From Loxodes magnus (lineage: Eukaryota; Ciliophora; Karyorelictea; Loxodida; Loxodidae), in NCBI GenBank assembly GCA_946699065.1, contig CAMPDV010000243.1:248001-312000 (forward strand): DNA of 64,000 nt, given 5' to 3'. Below are positions 33,076 to 46,600 of this stretch, in pieces (the stretch's first letter is position 1; every line of letters begins with the position of its first letter). The notes under the pieces are model-generated. The model had not been told where the DNA came from and made no database searches. It was given only the letters and a program-made list of their open reading frames with translations. Made by a program: the position numbers and the translations under genes.

Positions 33076-36000
33076 ATGCAAAAAATATATCCTAATTACA
33101 CTTCAGAAGATCAGTATCTCAATAAACAAAGTACTAAGCCTCTCATGCTTGACAAGCTTAAGCATCAATAGAGCATTTTAGATGAGATATTAAAGTGTCA
33201 TATATAAAACGCCAGGGAAGAAGAACTTAAATAGCTCTATTAGCTCAAGTTTAGCATCTAAGATAGTATCTAGTCGATCTAGATGAACCCTATGATTGAT
33301 TCGTTTGGAAACCCTTAGGTTATACAAACTATAAGTAAATGATTCAAGCAGTTAGCGATTAAAGTAGCAGGATAGACGAAACTGATGCTTGAGGTTAGCT
33401 AGATTGAGAGGAAAGTTAAGGAAGACATCTAGGAGTTTATGCAAGTTTACTTACCTAGCAAATTAGTTGTTGAAGAGAACTAAATTTTGAACCAGAAGTT
33501 ATAGCATTTGTTATTACAATCGAAAGACTCCAGAGATAAACTTAATGTTGATAACCTTACTATGAAGATGAATGAGATGAAGAGTAGCTATGAAAAGTAA
33601 ATCTAGCAGTTTAAGTAGCAAGTATAGCAGCTATAGGACTAAAGGAAGAATTATTCCTTCCAGTAGCTTAATACTCCTGACATACTCAATATTAAGGAAA
33701 ATCTAAACAAGAAATCGTAAAAGATCTAACAACTTATTTCAGAGAGTTAGAAGAAGTTCCAGCGGTTCCATGTATCAGCAGATGAGACAAACCAGAATAC
33801 TCAGCAGAAATATTTCTAAACCTATGAAAAATTTTAGCTAACATCTTAATAGCAGCTCAGCAAAAGAGAAAGCTAAGAGTTCTTTTAAGTATGTTAACTA
33901 GTATCGCTGAAGATTTAAGACTAGGAACTCAAAAAAAAATTCCTAAAGCTTAAAGAAGGAATTGAGAACTTTATTTTAAAGGAGATAAAAAACTCAAATT
34001 AAGAAGAATACAAAGCTAAGATAAGAGAACTAAAGGAGATTAATGAAGCTTACAAACATAAGGTAGAAAGCCTTGAACAAGCTAATTAGGATCTATAGAT
34101 ACAACAGCAAATTTAGTACAGAGAGTTTTTAGAGAGAGTTAGCAAGCTTAATACACAGAATGCTGAGTAATAGCTACTATAGTTATAGGCCTAGAACTAG
34201 TAGTTAGAGTATAGGATAAAGCAATTAACGGGAAATAGCGAAAATCGGCAAAATAGAAGTATCTTCTCGCAAAAAAACTAGTAAATTGGCTCTCCTCTCA
34301 ATGCTCTCTTTCAAGACCGTAACGAAATCTGAAGATAGTTGAACTAAGAAAAGAACCTGGATATATCCTCCATAAAGCAGGTAATCTATTCCTTTGAGTA
34401 AAATGCAATCTCTCTCTTCCAAAGCTAAATCAGAAAAATGGAAAAAGTCATTAATAGCAAGAGCTAGCAACTAGATAAGCTATAGTATGTAGTTACTAAG
34501 GCTCTGAAAGCGAAATAAGTATTTAGAATGCTTAACTAAGAACATGAATCTGTCTTTTTGGAGTAAAGAGTAGACTACTATGACTAAAGCTAGAGCGAAC
34601 AAAACTACACAACTGTAGATAAGAACAAATCTTACCATAAGCATTCATTTCACAAGAAAATGAATAGTATGGAAAATAGATTCCAAAAGAGAGTCCAGAG
34701 TGAAAAAAATTTAGATATAATGGTTGATTTTCCTTTTAGTAAATCAAGCTACAACTCAGAATGTCAGAACTAAGGAATTAGTAGTAACTAGCTATATAAG
34801 TAGAGTACAGACTAACGGAAATAGATAGAGAACCTTTAATAAGATCTAAGATCATTGAGAAGGTAAAAGGAACAAGCTGATTAAGAGGTTAAAAACTCAT
34901 ACATTAGGATAGAGTAGCTAGCTTAGTAGGTGATAGCATTACAGAATAATACCTCTAACGCTGATTCCTATAGATAAGAAATTTCTAGCATCTAGCTAGA
35001 TTTCGAGAACTAGTAAAGAGAGATGACAAGCTAAATACGTAAGCTGGTATAAGAAAAATAGGAACTCTTTGATAAGAACTAAACTCTAAACTAGCTTTAC
35101 AAACAGCTTGATACAATACTTAAGCAGAAGAACTAATCAGACTAAAAGCTAAAAGAGCATGCGATTTAAGATTAAGTTCAGCTGTAGAATGCATAATAGG
35201 AACTATAGTCAGCTTTAAAGCAAAAAGAGAGCTTACAGTATTAGCTCAAAGAGGCTTAAAATAAACTACTCAGTGCTTAAAAAGAAATTTAGGAGAATAG
35301 CTCTTAGATCAGTAAACTAAAAGACCAGCTTGAAATATAAATAGCTCAGAAGTAAATTTTATCTAATGACTTAAAAGAGCTTTAAGCTCAGTACTTCCAT
35401 TTAGAGTCAGAATTCAAACTACTAGAAGAATAAAACCTCACAGAGTTTTAATAGATATCAGAGCAAAATTTGTCTCTTTCATAAAGACTTCAATAGCAGT
35501 AAAGTGAGATATAGGAGGCTTCTTAGAGCTAAAAGAAGGAGCATTAAGAATTACTGTCATATTATAAAAACAAACAGGCAAATCTAGAAGAAACTATCAG
35601 TTCACTTAAGGAAAACTTGTAGGAGAAATAGCTAACCTGTGTGCAAAAGACTAATGAGATACAATAATTGAAACTAAAGCTAGATTAATAGCTCATAGTT
35701 AACTAAAGCTAAGAGTAAAAGATCTAAGAAGAGCTTTTAGATATTGAAAAGCTGAAATATGCCAAAGAAAATATTGCAAAGGAACTGCATTAAAAGGATA
35801 ATTTCCTTAAGAATGCCAATATTAACGAGGAGTAGAAATAAGCTAAGATTAAGAGTCTTCATTAAGAGAAAGTAGAACTAGAGGAGAAGGTAAGAAGTCT
35901 AAATGATTAGAATAGTTAACTAAATGAGTAGAATGAGTAACTTAAATCACTATTAGAGGAAAAAGGGTAGAATTTGCAGAATATGCAGAAATAAGCTGAA

Positions 36001-39000
36001 AAGGAAAAAGTTTAGATTTGTAATTCTCTAGTCTCGCCTATAAAACTGGATACATATAAAGTAGAGGATATAATAAGTAAGATTAAAGAGCAGTAGTTAA
36101 CTTAGAGGAATGAGTAGCTTGATCTAGAATAGTAGAATAACGACCTAAACTTAAAGAACTAGAAGCTTGAGTTGTAAATTCAATAGTAAAAGAAAGAACT
36201 GAAAGATCTGGCAGATAAGCTATTTGAGAATGTGCAAGAATGCAAGTAAATATAGTCAAAGACTAAGGAAATACAAGTAGATAACGGAGAAAATCTGAAG
36301 GAAATATAAAGTCTAAAGCAGCAAATAGAAAACCTAAACCAGTCAAATGACTAGAAGGAAAGATTGATAGGCAAATCATAATAAGTAATTAACACTCTAT
36401 AAGGCTAGCAAAAAATGATGGAAAACTTAAAAAAGGACTTAAAGGAAAAATCTATCTAACTTTAGGAAAAGCTAAACGAAGCTTGTAGTTAGTATAAGAG
36501 AGAAATAGAAGAATTAATGTAGTAAAATAGACAATTAAGTGAAATAAACGAGCAATGTAATGAGAAAATTAAACTGCTTAATAGAGAAAACAAGTAGCTA
36601 AAACTGACTTAGTAGGAACAAGAACTTAAGCATAATAACTTACTGCAAGAGTAATTAAGCTTAGCATAAGAAAGTACTCAAAGAGCAAATGAGCTGTAGG
36701 ATTAGCAAACTAAGGATTAAGAAAAATTTGCGAGTAAAAAGCAAAAATTGTAAAGTTTGAAGAGCCAGAATAAACAATTAGAGGAGTAAGTCAGTAAATT
36801 GAAGCAATAGTTATAAGACTCTATATCATCCTATGAAGATTAGACTAATACATTAAATGAAAAACTAGAACAACTGTAAAAAACAACGGAAAAAGATGAA
36901 TAGCTAAATAGTGAACTCAACAACAAACTTTAAAAAACGAACGAAAAAAATTAAGAACTGAATAGTCAACTTAGCGAGTTGAAACGCATCTATGAAAAAA
37001 TGTAAAAACAATTTGAAGACTTAAATGGCCAAAATAACGTTCTAAGAAGAGATAGTTAAATAATAACTGAAAAGAGCACTACACAACTATAAATCCTAGA
37101 TTTAAGAATAAAGCAGCTAGAAAAGGAATTAGATGGAAAAGATAAAAGGATAAAGGAGTATGAAGCTGTAGCAGCCTTATAAAAACGATAAAACTAGGAA
37201 GATAAAGATAATACCTTATCTCTGCTAAATGAGAGAGATCAAAGGATAGAGAATCTTTAAGGACAGCTACAAAAATTCAAGCAGGATAATTAAGCTTTTA
37301 TAAAAGAGAATGATATGCTTGAACAAAGTCTAGACTTAAAGGCAAATGAACTAGAGGGGATAAAGGAATAGTTTAAACAGAAAGAAGACGAACTTTTAAA
37401 TGCCCAAAATACAATAAAGATCCAGATTAATTAACTAAAAGATTGAAAGCAGTAACTAAATGATAAGGCTGAGTATTAAGATTAATAGTAAAAGTTAAAT
37501 TAACTAAACTAGAATCTTCAGCAATCTTTAAAAGATGCTTAGTAGGTAGCAGAAAATTAGATGACAGAACTGACTTCAAAGCTATAAGAAAGTGTAGAAA
37601 GAAGCAAAGAACTAAGCAAAGCTAATAACGAACTAAAATAGAACTAATTAAAAGCACAATGAACTATAAATTAATTAACCCAGGAAAACGATAATTTGGT
37701 ACTAAAGAACCAGGAATTATAGGAATAGGTTGATTTTTAACTGAAAGAGATTTAAGAAAAAGAAAATAAAATTAAAGAAATAGAAGTGTAGAAGTTATAA
37801 GCCTAACAAAGGCTAGAAAAATAAATCCAGGAAACTCAAAATAAATCAAAAGGATAAACTAAGATAATTGAGGACCTATAAGCATAATGCTAATAGCTTT
37901 AAAGTACTATTTAAGAGCAAATAGAGGAAAAAGAGCTGCTGGATAATAAAACCTAAATATTGACTAATGAGATGGAATATATAAAGCAGTAATTTAAGAT
38001 ATAAGGCAGTTAACTATAAAGTGTTACTGATAAAATGAATAACTTTGAAGAATAGTTAAAGTCTTCAGAATAGAAGTACAGCAAATAAAAGGAGGACTAT
38101 GAAAAGTAAATCTCAATACTAAATACAGAAATATCTGAATTACAAGATACTCAAAACTAGGACTAAGAGAGTAAAGAAAGCTAAGTTTAAGAATTAGCGA
38201 GTTAAAAAGACTCTTTAGAAGAGAAAATAAAAGAGTACAAAGAGGCTTTACAAAAATAAAGCTAGTTATATTAGGAAATAGCAAAGAAGTAGGAAACATT
38301 ATAACTATCTTATGACTAACTAAACTAAGCAAAGGAATCTCTTTAGAAGAATAATGACCAAATGATGGAACAGAATAAAACTCTTAAATCTGAATCAGAA
38401 AATACACTTTAGAAATTAAAGGAAGAACTAGACCAAAAAAGGAAAAGTATTAGAGAGCTTGAAAAGAGTAATAATGAAACTAAGTTCTAGCTTTAAGATT
38501 TAATATAAAAGAACTAATAACTGCAAGAGAATTTAGAGCAAACAACTTAATAAAAAGAACATTTTGAAGGTTAGTTATTAAATAGAGAGTCTAAGAAAGA
38601 AGATTTATAGTATCAGCTGCAAAAGCAAAAGGAAGATAACTTAGCATTTATATAGGAAAATAAGATTCTCGAGTAGAGCTTGGGAGAAAAAACAAGTGAA
38701 TTAGCTGAGACTCAAAATTAGCTATAATAGAAAAGTAAAGAGTTATAAAGTATAAAGCTTATAGTTTAAGCTTTTGAAGAGTAACATAGTGCTTTAAAAA
38801 AAGAGTCTTCTGAAAATATAGAGGCTTATTAAAAAAAAGTGACTCTATAAGATAATGAAATAGAATAACTGAAGAAGGAATAAAATAGCAAAACGGTGCT
38901 AATAGAGTAACTTAACTAAAAGCTATTAGAAACTTAAAGTAATCTAGCTCAGTAGCAGCAAATAGTTAACGATTTGTAAGATTAATTGAAAAAAGTTCAG

Positions 39001-42000
39001 TTAAGTCTTAATGAGATTACTGAAAATAATACAAAAACGAAGTAAGAAAACAATCAGCTTCGAGATGCGAATGCCAAGTATATTAAGGATATTTAAGAAC
39101 AAGAGGAAATCCAAAAAGAGTCAGAAACTTAAGCTTCTTTATACTAGTAGTAAGTAGAGAGCTAAAGGGTTAAAATCTAGTAAAATGAAGAGAGCAATTA
39201 ACTTTTGTTAAACGAAGATAAAATATAGAAAGAAAGAATTTAGAAGCTAAATAAAGAACTAGCAGAAGCTAAAGAGATAATTGAATAGCTCAAAATAGCC
39301 ATATCTGATCAATAAACGTCTATCAAAAGCCTTGAAGAGAAACTGAAAGTACAAAAGTAGTAGATATAGGAATAAGCAAATCATTATGAGGATAAAGTGT
39401 AGTAGCTAAATAAAATGCTAGAAACTTTTTAGCATTCATAAAGCTAGGATGACCAGTTTAAGAATAATCAAATTTAAGAACTAAGTAGCAAACTACTTGA
39501 ACTTGAAGAGAGTAATAAATAGCTTAATAAATAACTAAGTGACTATAAATAGGATTTAGAGGTAAAGAAAGAAGAGAAAAGTAAATACGAAAAAGAACTG
39601 AAATAGTTATAAGAATAGAATGATTAGTAGCTTATAAATATCACTGATAAGGAAAAGCAAATAAAAGAGGTAGAAACTATAATAAGCTAGCTTTAGCTTA
39701 CATTATAGAAGGAAAAGCAACAAAGTGAGTAACTACTATAAGATAAAGAAAGTTAAATAGAAAGCTTATAAAATACTCTCTAATAACTATAGGAAGAAAA
39801 CTAAGAACTTGCATAAAAGAACGAATAGCTTTAGAATAACTTTATAAAAAATGAGGGGAAAATAGAAAAAGCTAAAGAAACTATAAATTAGCAGAATTCT
39901 TTACTCACCAATCAATAAATCTCTATTTAGTCATATGAAGAACAACTAAATACTATAAAATAGGAATCGTAAGACTAAATAGCAGCTTTGGAAAACAAAG
40001 TTTAGAACCTTAATAAAGAACTAGAAAAATTAAAATTTACTTAGAGTTAAGATGAACTTAATAAAAGTAATCAGATTAGAGAACTAAAAAATAAACTATA
40101 AGAAGAAGCAGAAAAGTAAAAGAAGTTAGATAGTGAACTTAAAGAAAAAACTTAGAACTTGGAATAAATTTAGAAGCTGATGAAAGAACTAAAAGAGGAA
40201 AATGAAGAATTGGAAAAGCAAATCTAATAATTAGTTGAGAAATAAGATTAAAGTAATAAATAGAGAGATGAATAAATCAGAAATTTAAAAGAAGAACTTA
40301 ATATTGCAGAACAAAACTAAGTTCAAAATAATAAGGAACTGGAAAATCTTAGAGAGAGTAATAAAATTTTAAAGGAGTAATTGACTTAACTAGTCTAACT
40401 AAAGGAGGAAAATTAAAGAATGATAGTAGATTTATAGAAATAAATCGAAGTCCTTTAACAGAAATAAATAGAGAATACTTAAGAGAAAAGCTCACTTGAT
40501 AAAAAGCTTCTGGATTAAGAAAATGAGTTAGCAGCAGTACAAAATAGTCTTAGATAACTAAATGAAAACCTTACAAATAGCTTAAAGACAATTAAAACAT
40601 AAGAAGAATAAGCAGCTCAACAAGAAGATAAGATATAGCAGCTTAATAAAATGCTAGAGACTTTTAAGTAGTCTTAAAGCTCAAATGAACAAATAAGGAA
40701 TAGTTAAATATAAGAACTAAGTAAATTACTATAAGAAGCACAAGATAGCAACAGCTTACTCAATAAGTAGCTAAATGAGTAAAAATTAGCGTAAGATAAA
40801 AGTAACCAGCGTATAGAGTTAATAACCAAAGAGAATAAGGACTTGAAATTAGAAAAATAAGAACTAGTAGAAAAGTATAAAAAACAGATAGCAACTCTTG
40901 AGGATAAAATAAATAGCTAAGATTAAAGAGCTTCTGCACTAGAAGTGTAGTGTAAAGAGTATTAGCAGTAAATTCAAAAGGATAAAGAGTAAAGTGAGAC
41001 TCAATTAAAAGAAAAAGAATAATAAATAGGAATATTATAAGCTTAGGTATTAAAGCTATAGGAAGAAAAATAAGTTTTACTCCAAGAAAATAATCAGATA
41101 AGATAGAATTTAGCTTAACAGGATTAAATACTAAAGGATTTGACAGAATCACTTTAAAGGACTACAAGTGAACTTAAGAGCTCTTAAGGAGAGTTAAAAG
41201 TCCATTAAGAATAGATAGATACCTTAAAGCAGCAAAATTAAGAAAAGGAAACTCTAAATAAGAATAAAATAGATTAGCTTAATAAAACAATAGAGTCTTT
41301 TTAGAACTCTTAGAGTTAGGATGAGCAGTTCAAAAATAATTAAATTAAAGAACTTACAAGCAAGCTGCTAGAAAAAGAATAAGCTATTTAAGGATTATCT
41401 TTCTCTCTAAAGGAACTAAAGTAGAACATCTAAGCATTAGAATAAAGTCTATAAGAGCTAAAAATAGAGAATAACAAACTTAAGTAAGAAAAAAAACAAA
41501 CAGTTGAAGAGCATATGAAGTAAACATAAGATCTATCTAAGAGGCTGGAGTAGCTAGAAAACGAAAAAAAGATAAAAGAGAATAAAATTTAAGAGCTAGA
41601 AGCTAAAATAGCTTTACAGTAACAGTAAATGTTAATTATTTAAGAATAAAATGAAAATATAATACTTAAAAAAAATATGAAAATTGAAAAAGCTAACGAA
41701 GAGATTAAGAAAAATTAAGAGCGAATCTAAGCTCAAGAATAGCAAATTTAAATATCTAACCAAAAACTTAATCAAAAGGATAATGAAATCCAAACCTTAT
41801 AGAATTAGCTGAAGTAGTAAAACGAAGAACTTATAAACTATAAAAACACTATAAAGTAGCAAGAAGAGGAGTTAGCTGCCTTAAAGAAAAGCAATATAGA
41901 GTAAGAAACAAACTTAAACAAAAAAATATTTTAACTAAGCAAAGAAATAGAAATGCTTCAATAAAATTAAAATTAAGACGAGCAAGTAAAGACTAGTAAG

Positions 42001-44198
42001 ATAAAAGAACTTAGTGATAAGCTTTAGGAGTTTGAAAGTAAATATTTATCCCTAAGCAAAGAAGCAGATGAACTAAAGTAATATAAAGCATAAGCTTAGC
42101 AAATGATTAATCAGATAAGTGAAGAGAATAATAAGCACAAGCTAGAAATTAAACAGCTTTAGGAAAAGATTAACCTTTAACTAAAGGAAGCTTAAGAAAA
42201 AGAAAAATAGTTAAAAGAGATAGAAATCTAAAAATCTTAGATTTAGCAAAAGTTAGAAAAAGATATCTAGGAGTATCAGAACTAAATTAAAGGAGAAGCT
42301 TAAAACACTTAAAGTTTCTAAGATTAAGTATAAAAGTTTTAAAATGATATCTAAGTATTTAACCAAGAAAGAAACTAGCATTAGGTTAGTAACTAGCAGA
42401 TAACTACATCTCTAACTGAACTTCTGAATCTACTTAGTAAATAGTTAGCTCTTATCTAAGATTTTAGCAAGCAAGCAATATCCAAATAAGGATAAGAAGT
42501 AATTAATAGCGATTAATTGAAAAGTACTAGCAGTCAATAAAAGCATTAGCCAAATACATAGCTTAACTAGCTAGATTAGATAAAGGAAATATGCTAGCAG
42601 CTAAATCAGTAACTAAGTCTAATTACAGTAGAAACTAACTAATTCACTAGCATACTTAACTTTATTCTGTCTTTATAAAAGGAACTACAGCAATCAGGAA
42701 AGGATAGGGAATAACAATAACAGGCATTATAGTAAGCCTAGAAATAGCTTGCTTAACAAGAGGAACTACTGGGAAAAGCGCAATAAGATAAAAACGAAGT
42801 AATTAGAAAATAAGAAGCTTTAGAGTAAGATAAATACTAGATTTTATAAGTGTCAGTGAAGGAAAAAGAAGAGCTAAAATAATAAATAACTAGCTTATAA
42901 GAGCAAATTTCTTAGCAAGCAGGGTAAATAAAAGATCTAAAGGATAAGTTATAAAATACCTAAAGCGATAAAGAAACTTAGGACAGTTAAGTCTTGAAAT
43001 TATAAACTTAACACTAGGATTAGATTAAATAGTTACAAACAGATCTTGAAAAGAAGGAAAAATAGGTTCAATAATTAACCTAGGATTGTAATAATAAAAT
43101 TTAGGAACTTAAATAGCACAAAGATGATAATTTGGTTCTTAAGAAAGAGCTAGAAAATTTATAGAGTTAGAAGGTTTCAAATAGTCAAACTATAAATGAA
43201 AAAGAAAAGGAAATTTCATAGTTAAAAGTAAAGGAAAGTGAAATATAAAAGCATTTAGAAGAACTATAAAGTTAGTTATAAGCAAAGCAGAAAGAAGCCT
43301 AAGAATACGAAAACTAGCTCAAAGGTTTTAACTAGAACGATTAGTAAATTAAGTAAAAGATAGAGTAATAAGAAAAGCAGATTTAAGATTTCTAAGACAA
43401 AGAGAAAAAATAAACGGAAGAAGCTCAAAAAAATAAAGAGATTTAATAAGAATTAGATAAGATTAAACTTGTAGTTCACTCTAAGGAAAAAGAAGAAGAA
43501 AATCTGAAGAAGCAAATCACTGAAAGAGATTCCTAAATTCAAAGTCTTAATGAATATATTTAGTCTTAAACTTAAAAACATATCAACTTAAAGAATCAGT
43601 TAGAACAAGAGTTAGAAACTAAGGATATTGAAATTTAGAACTTAATGTCAAATAAATTTCCGAAAGGGAATCTAGCAATAAGAGTTAGAATAAAGGTAAA
43701 TGAGGAAATATGATGCTACGAAGCTAATTCCAATTAATGGTTTTAGTTCTAACAATTACAAGGTCTTATTTAAGATCAATCTTAGTTACCTAATGTGGTA
43801 GAAGAAAAAGCTATTAATTCCTTAAATCCATAACAAAATGATCCACTTGTGTAAAAGATTTTAGAGCAATAGTAAGAAATAAAGGAATAAGAAGAAAAAA
43901 TAGAACATCTTTAAAACTAAAACTAACTATTTAAAAATGAATTTAGAAACATCGAAGAGAAATTAAAACAAACCTAAGAGTTCTAGTCAACTTTGACAAG
44001 TGTAAAAGATATCATAAAAAAGTTATTATTACAGTTACCTAAACAGTAAGTAAATTATACAGAGCAAATGAGATAGAAGGAATTGTACAACTACTGTACG
44101 GAGTTTTATACTTTGATCAAAATGATATAAACACAATTGAAAGCACAAGAAAGAAAAATAAGAAGGGAGGTATTTCGAGTTTGTTTAAGAAGTCATGA
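33076..44198 (+). CDS. Giant golgin-like coiled-coil protein, about 3,700 aa
   Basis: ATG 33076 (MQKIYPNYTSEDQYLNKQ), terminal TGA 44196-44198. Removing one 17-nt intron leaves 11,106 nt, exactly 3,702 codons, and the frame was sampled along the whole length. Nearly all of it is heptad coiled coil rich in Gln (mostly TAG/TAA), Glu, Lys and Leu; rare TGA codons read as Trp (EIWRQ, KDWKQQ). After splicing, the last 60 residues are compact: LTSVKDIIKKLLLQLPKQ, then NEIEGIVQLLYGVLYFDQND and KKGGISSLFKKS. This layout, VR/K-D-hydrophobic block then 'LL..VL.F', recalls the GRAB/GRIP-related C termini of golgins such as GMAP210/Rud3, which bind small GTPases at the Golgi. A tethering role is inferred. 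Fragments of this gene recur at 48731, 51279 and 56182-59451. Confidence 0.75.
44046..44062 (+). other. 17-nt intron near the 3' end of the golgin gene
   Basis: GTAAGTAAATTATACAG. Splicing yields the ordered C-terminal block and brings the TGA at 44196-44198 into frame. The inverted copy keeps an identical intron at 56318-56334. Confidence 0.8.
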
Positions 44199-44527
44199 AT
44201 TATTATTTAAATACCTTATAAACTAAATAGTACATTTTCTATTTTCATTAGGCAAATAAAAAGGTTTAATCAGTTTAGGTTTAGTTAGAAACTTTGGATT
44301 TGCTGTTAAGCTTAATAATTCCTTAAACATTATCTGTCTCTTAGAGCTTTCTTATATGAATCTACTTAAATTGAAGTGCTTTTCTACTTGATTCTGATAT
44401 AAGCCTAGTTAGTTAAAGACTAGACATGTAGAGTACTTAATGCAAGGTACTTTTTATATCTTTTAGATTTAAATTTTAGATATGCATATCTTATACTATT
44501 TAAATTGAATGCTTTGTAGCTTTACCA
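44199..44527. other. Intergenic region upstream of the histone gene
   Basis: 330 nt, duplicated together with both genes in the inverted repeat; no motif recognised. Confidence 0.5.
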
Positions 44528-44962
44528 ATGATAAAAGATCAATTGGATAGTAGAAGCTTGCTTTAAGAAAAGGAAACACAGCTTATAGAGTAGAAAATGA
44601 AAGGGAGGAAAGAGGTTTAATAGTAAAAGCAGTAGATATAGGATTAGAACTTTAGTGATCAGAAGAAAAGAAGAAGAGCTGAAGCAAAAGCTTTGAGCTA
44701 AATTAGTCAGTTCATTAGCTACGAGCCTGCATTAGTTAGATATAGTTTTAACAACTTAGTGAAAGAGATACTATTTAATATCAACAGCTAATTGAAAATA
44801 TAAAAGAAAGCAATGCTCTGGCTACAGATAGCTGTAGAGTAGTATTTGGTTAAACTGTTTGAAGATGCTGCATTATGTACGATGAACTCAAAACGAGTGT
44901 TAGTAATGCCAAAAGATCTGAATCTTGCAAGGAGAATAAAAGGAGATATGCAAGCAAGATGA
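44528..44962 (+). CDS. Divergent histone H3, candidate centromeric H3 (copy 1)
   Basis: 144 residues, ATG 44528, TGA 44960-44962, no intron. The histone fold is clear from about residue 48: [20 protein letters not shown] (alpha-N), [20 protein letters not shown] (alpha-1/loop 1), [20 protein letters not shown] (alpha-2) and [19 protein letters not shown] (loop 2/alpha-3), the last close to KRVTIMPKDIQLARRIRG of canonical H3. The N-terminal tail ([19 protein letters not shown]) has none of the canonical ARTKQTARKS residues and is Gln/Lys-rich, and Trp replaces a small residue in alpha-2. Absence of the canonical tail plus high divergence suggests a centromere-specific H3. Loop 1 has no insertion, so another H3 variant remains possible. 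Confidence 0.9.
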
Positions 44963-45059
44963 GAAAGTATAGACATTTTGTATTTAAAAGATTAGAATTA
45001 TATAAATATATCTATAAGCTAAGGATAGGGTAATAATATTCTTTAATTACTTAATAAAT

Positions 45060-46600
45060 TATTAATCTTAATTAATGCTAAACTAAATGATTTTTATGAT
45101 GTTTTAACTATAAAATTGCTTCCTTAAATTAAAGGATTAAGTAAATGCTTTTTAAATTGCTTCTAAAGTCTCAATTTGATATCATCTCTGTTCATTCCCT
45201 CTTATTTTCTTCTCTTTTACATCTTCTTAAAATTTTATAGGCGTTTCAAGTCTTTTTGAGGTTAACATGTTATGAGATATTTTATTTGATAAATCTAATA
45301 CTCCAATAAAGTAACTGGAAGACAACCTATTATCTTAATCATACAATTGAAGATGTCTTATGCCATAATTCTTAATCTATCAATAAAGAACTTTCTTATG
45401 CTATATCTGAATATACGAATTACCTTTGGCTTAAATATCTAATATTTTCCACATATACAATAGTAATTATCCTAAGGATATTAAAAAGTAAGGTTTTGTA
45501 GATGCATTTTGAAACTTAAGAGGATGACAAACTACATATTACATTATACGCTAGGATTGGAACTTATAATTTGCTAGTTTAGTTACTTTGATAGCTAAAA
45601 TTACAGGCTATAAGCGACTAAATTCTGAGTCATAGATTTGATTTCCACTAAGTAGATTATCAAAATCATACGACGAGTCCCATAGGAAAAGACTAGTATT
45701 AGACCAAATATCAAAATTTAATGGAGTGGATAATCATTTCTCTGAGAAATAGAGATAACATATCTTTTTAATTACAGGTTACCTTTATTTAGCTTATCAC
45801 GTATTAGTTTATAAAAAGTCTCAAAAAGCATTGTAAAATTCATTGAAATCGTCCATTTCTTTTCCAGGTTCGTAATCTTGATTAAAATATCTGTGGCTGC
45901 GAATCTAACCTTTCTTTACCGTTGGTATTCCAATCTAAGTCCTATCCAAACAATTGCTTGGTTCTTCTTCTTTAAGTTTCTACCATTTACTCAAGTAATT
46001 TTTCTCCACCAAGCATTTTTTCTATATAGATCGCCTTTAGATATACAGCAAATCTTGGTTCAGCTTTTTTAGAATTTTTAAAATCTGAAGCAAGAATATT
46101 TTTATTGTCCTAGTTAGTTTTTTACAGAATGAGCGAAAAATGGATTTTCCTTTTATTACTTGATTGATTATCTTATTTTTTTATGCTTGATTAATATTTA
46201 GTCTTGATTACTCAATATCCATTAGATCGTATAAATCCTTTATCATAACTTGTCGTAGTTTATTTAACTGAGATTTCAAATTTCTTATATTTTTCTTCTG
46301 TTCTTTTAAACTCTTAGCTAAACAGATGTGTAGAAGCTTTTAAACCCAATCTTGTATTTAGTATTTATTATCATTAGTTCCTTTTAAATCTAGGCTGTTT
46401 ATCTGATGAATTAATTGCTTCACTTCATCCTATATTTGTTTATTATCAACCTATAGCGAATAAACTTCGATCAATATATCTTTTTGTTAATTAGAAGATT
46501 AGTTTTAGGTTAATTGCTTCTAAGGTATCATTTTATTTATGGTAATCAAAACAGTAATATCTAATAGTTAGAATCCTACTCTTCTTTGTGGTCTTCAATG
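45060..46600 (-). CDS. Unknown gene or element related to 1606-4126
   Basis: Minus-strand reading contains MDIEQSRLNINQA, DLLYI, KNAWWR, YEPGKEM, FNEFYN, WDFLQTNT and further on YCICGKY. The first group parallels the plus-strand segment 1640-2110, the last the minus-strand segment near 2905. The frame breaks several times (around 46040 and 45820), so it is either intron-rich or decayed. No named family; the 'CICGK' piece resembles the start of a PHD-type zinc finger. Confidence 0.35.

Larger units (their letters stand above)
40929..45047. repeat. Left arm of 4.1-kb inverted duplication
   Basis: Matches the reverse complement of 55333-59451; paired positions sum to 100380 at both ends and at the golgin stop and the histone start, so there is no net indel. 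Holds the last 3.27 kb of the golgin gene and the whole histone gene. Nearly identical, with a few substitutions in the golgin part. Confidence 0.95.

Noticed and set aside
40760..41152. Long hydrophobic minus-strand frame that looks like a membrane protein
   Set aside because: Complement of Gln/Glu/Lys-rich coiled-coil codons of the golgin gene, which always yields Leu/Phe/Ser-rich antisense frames; the same holds at 38024-38332, 34225-34470 and 59213-59494.
44788..44976. Minus-strand frame [20 protein letters not shown] (and its mirror at 55404-55592)
   Set aside because: Antisense shadow of the histone H3 gene in both inverted copies.
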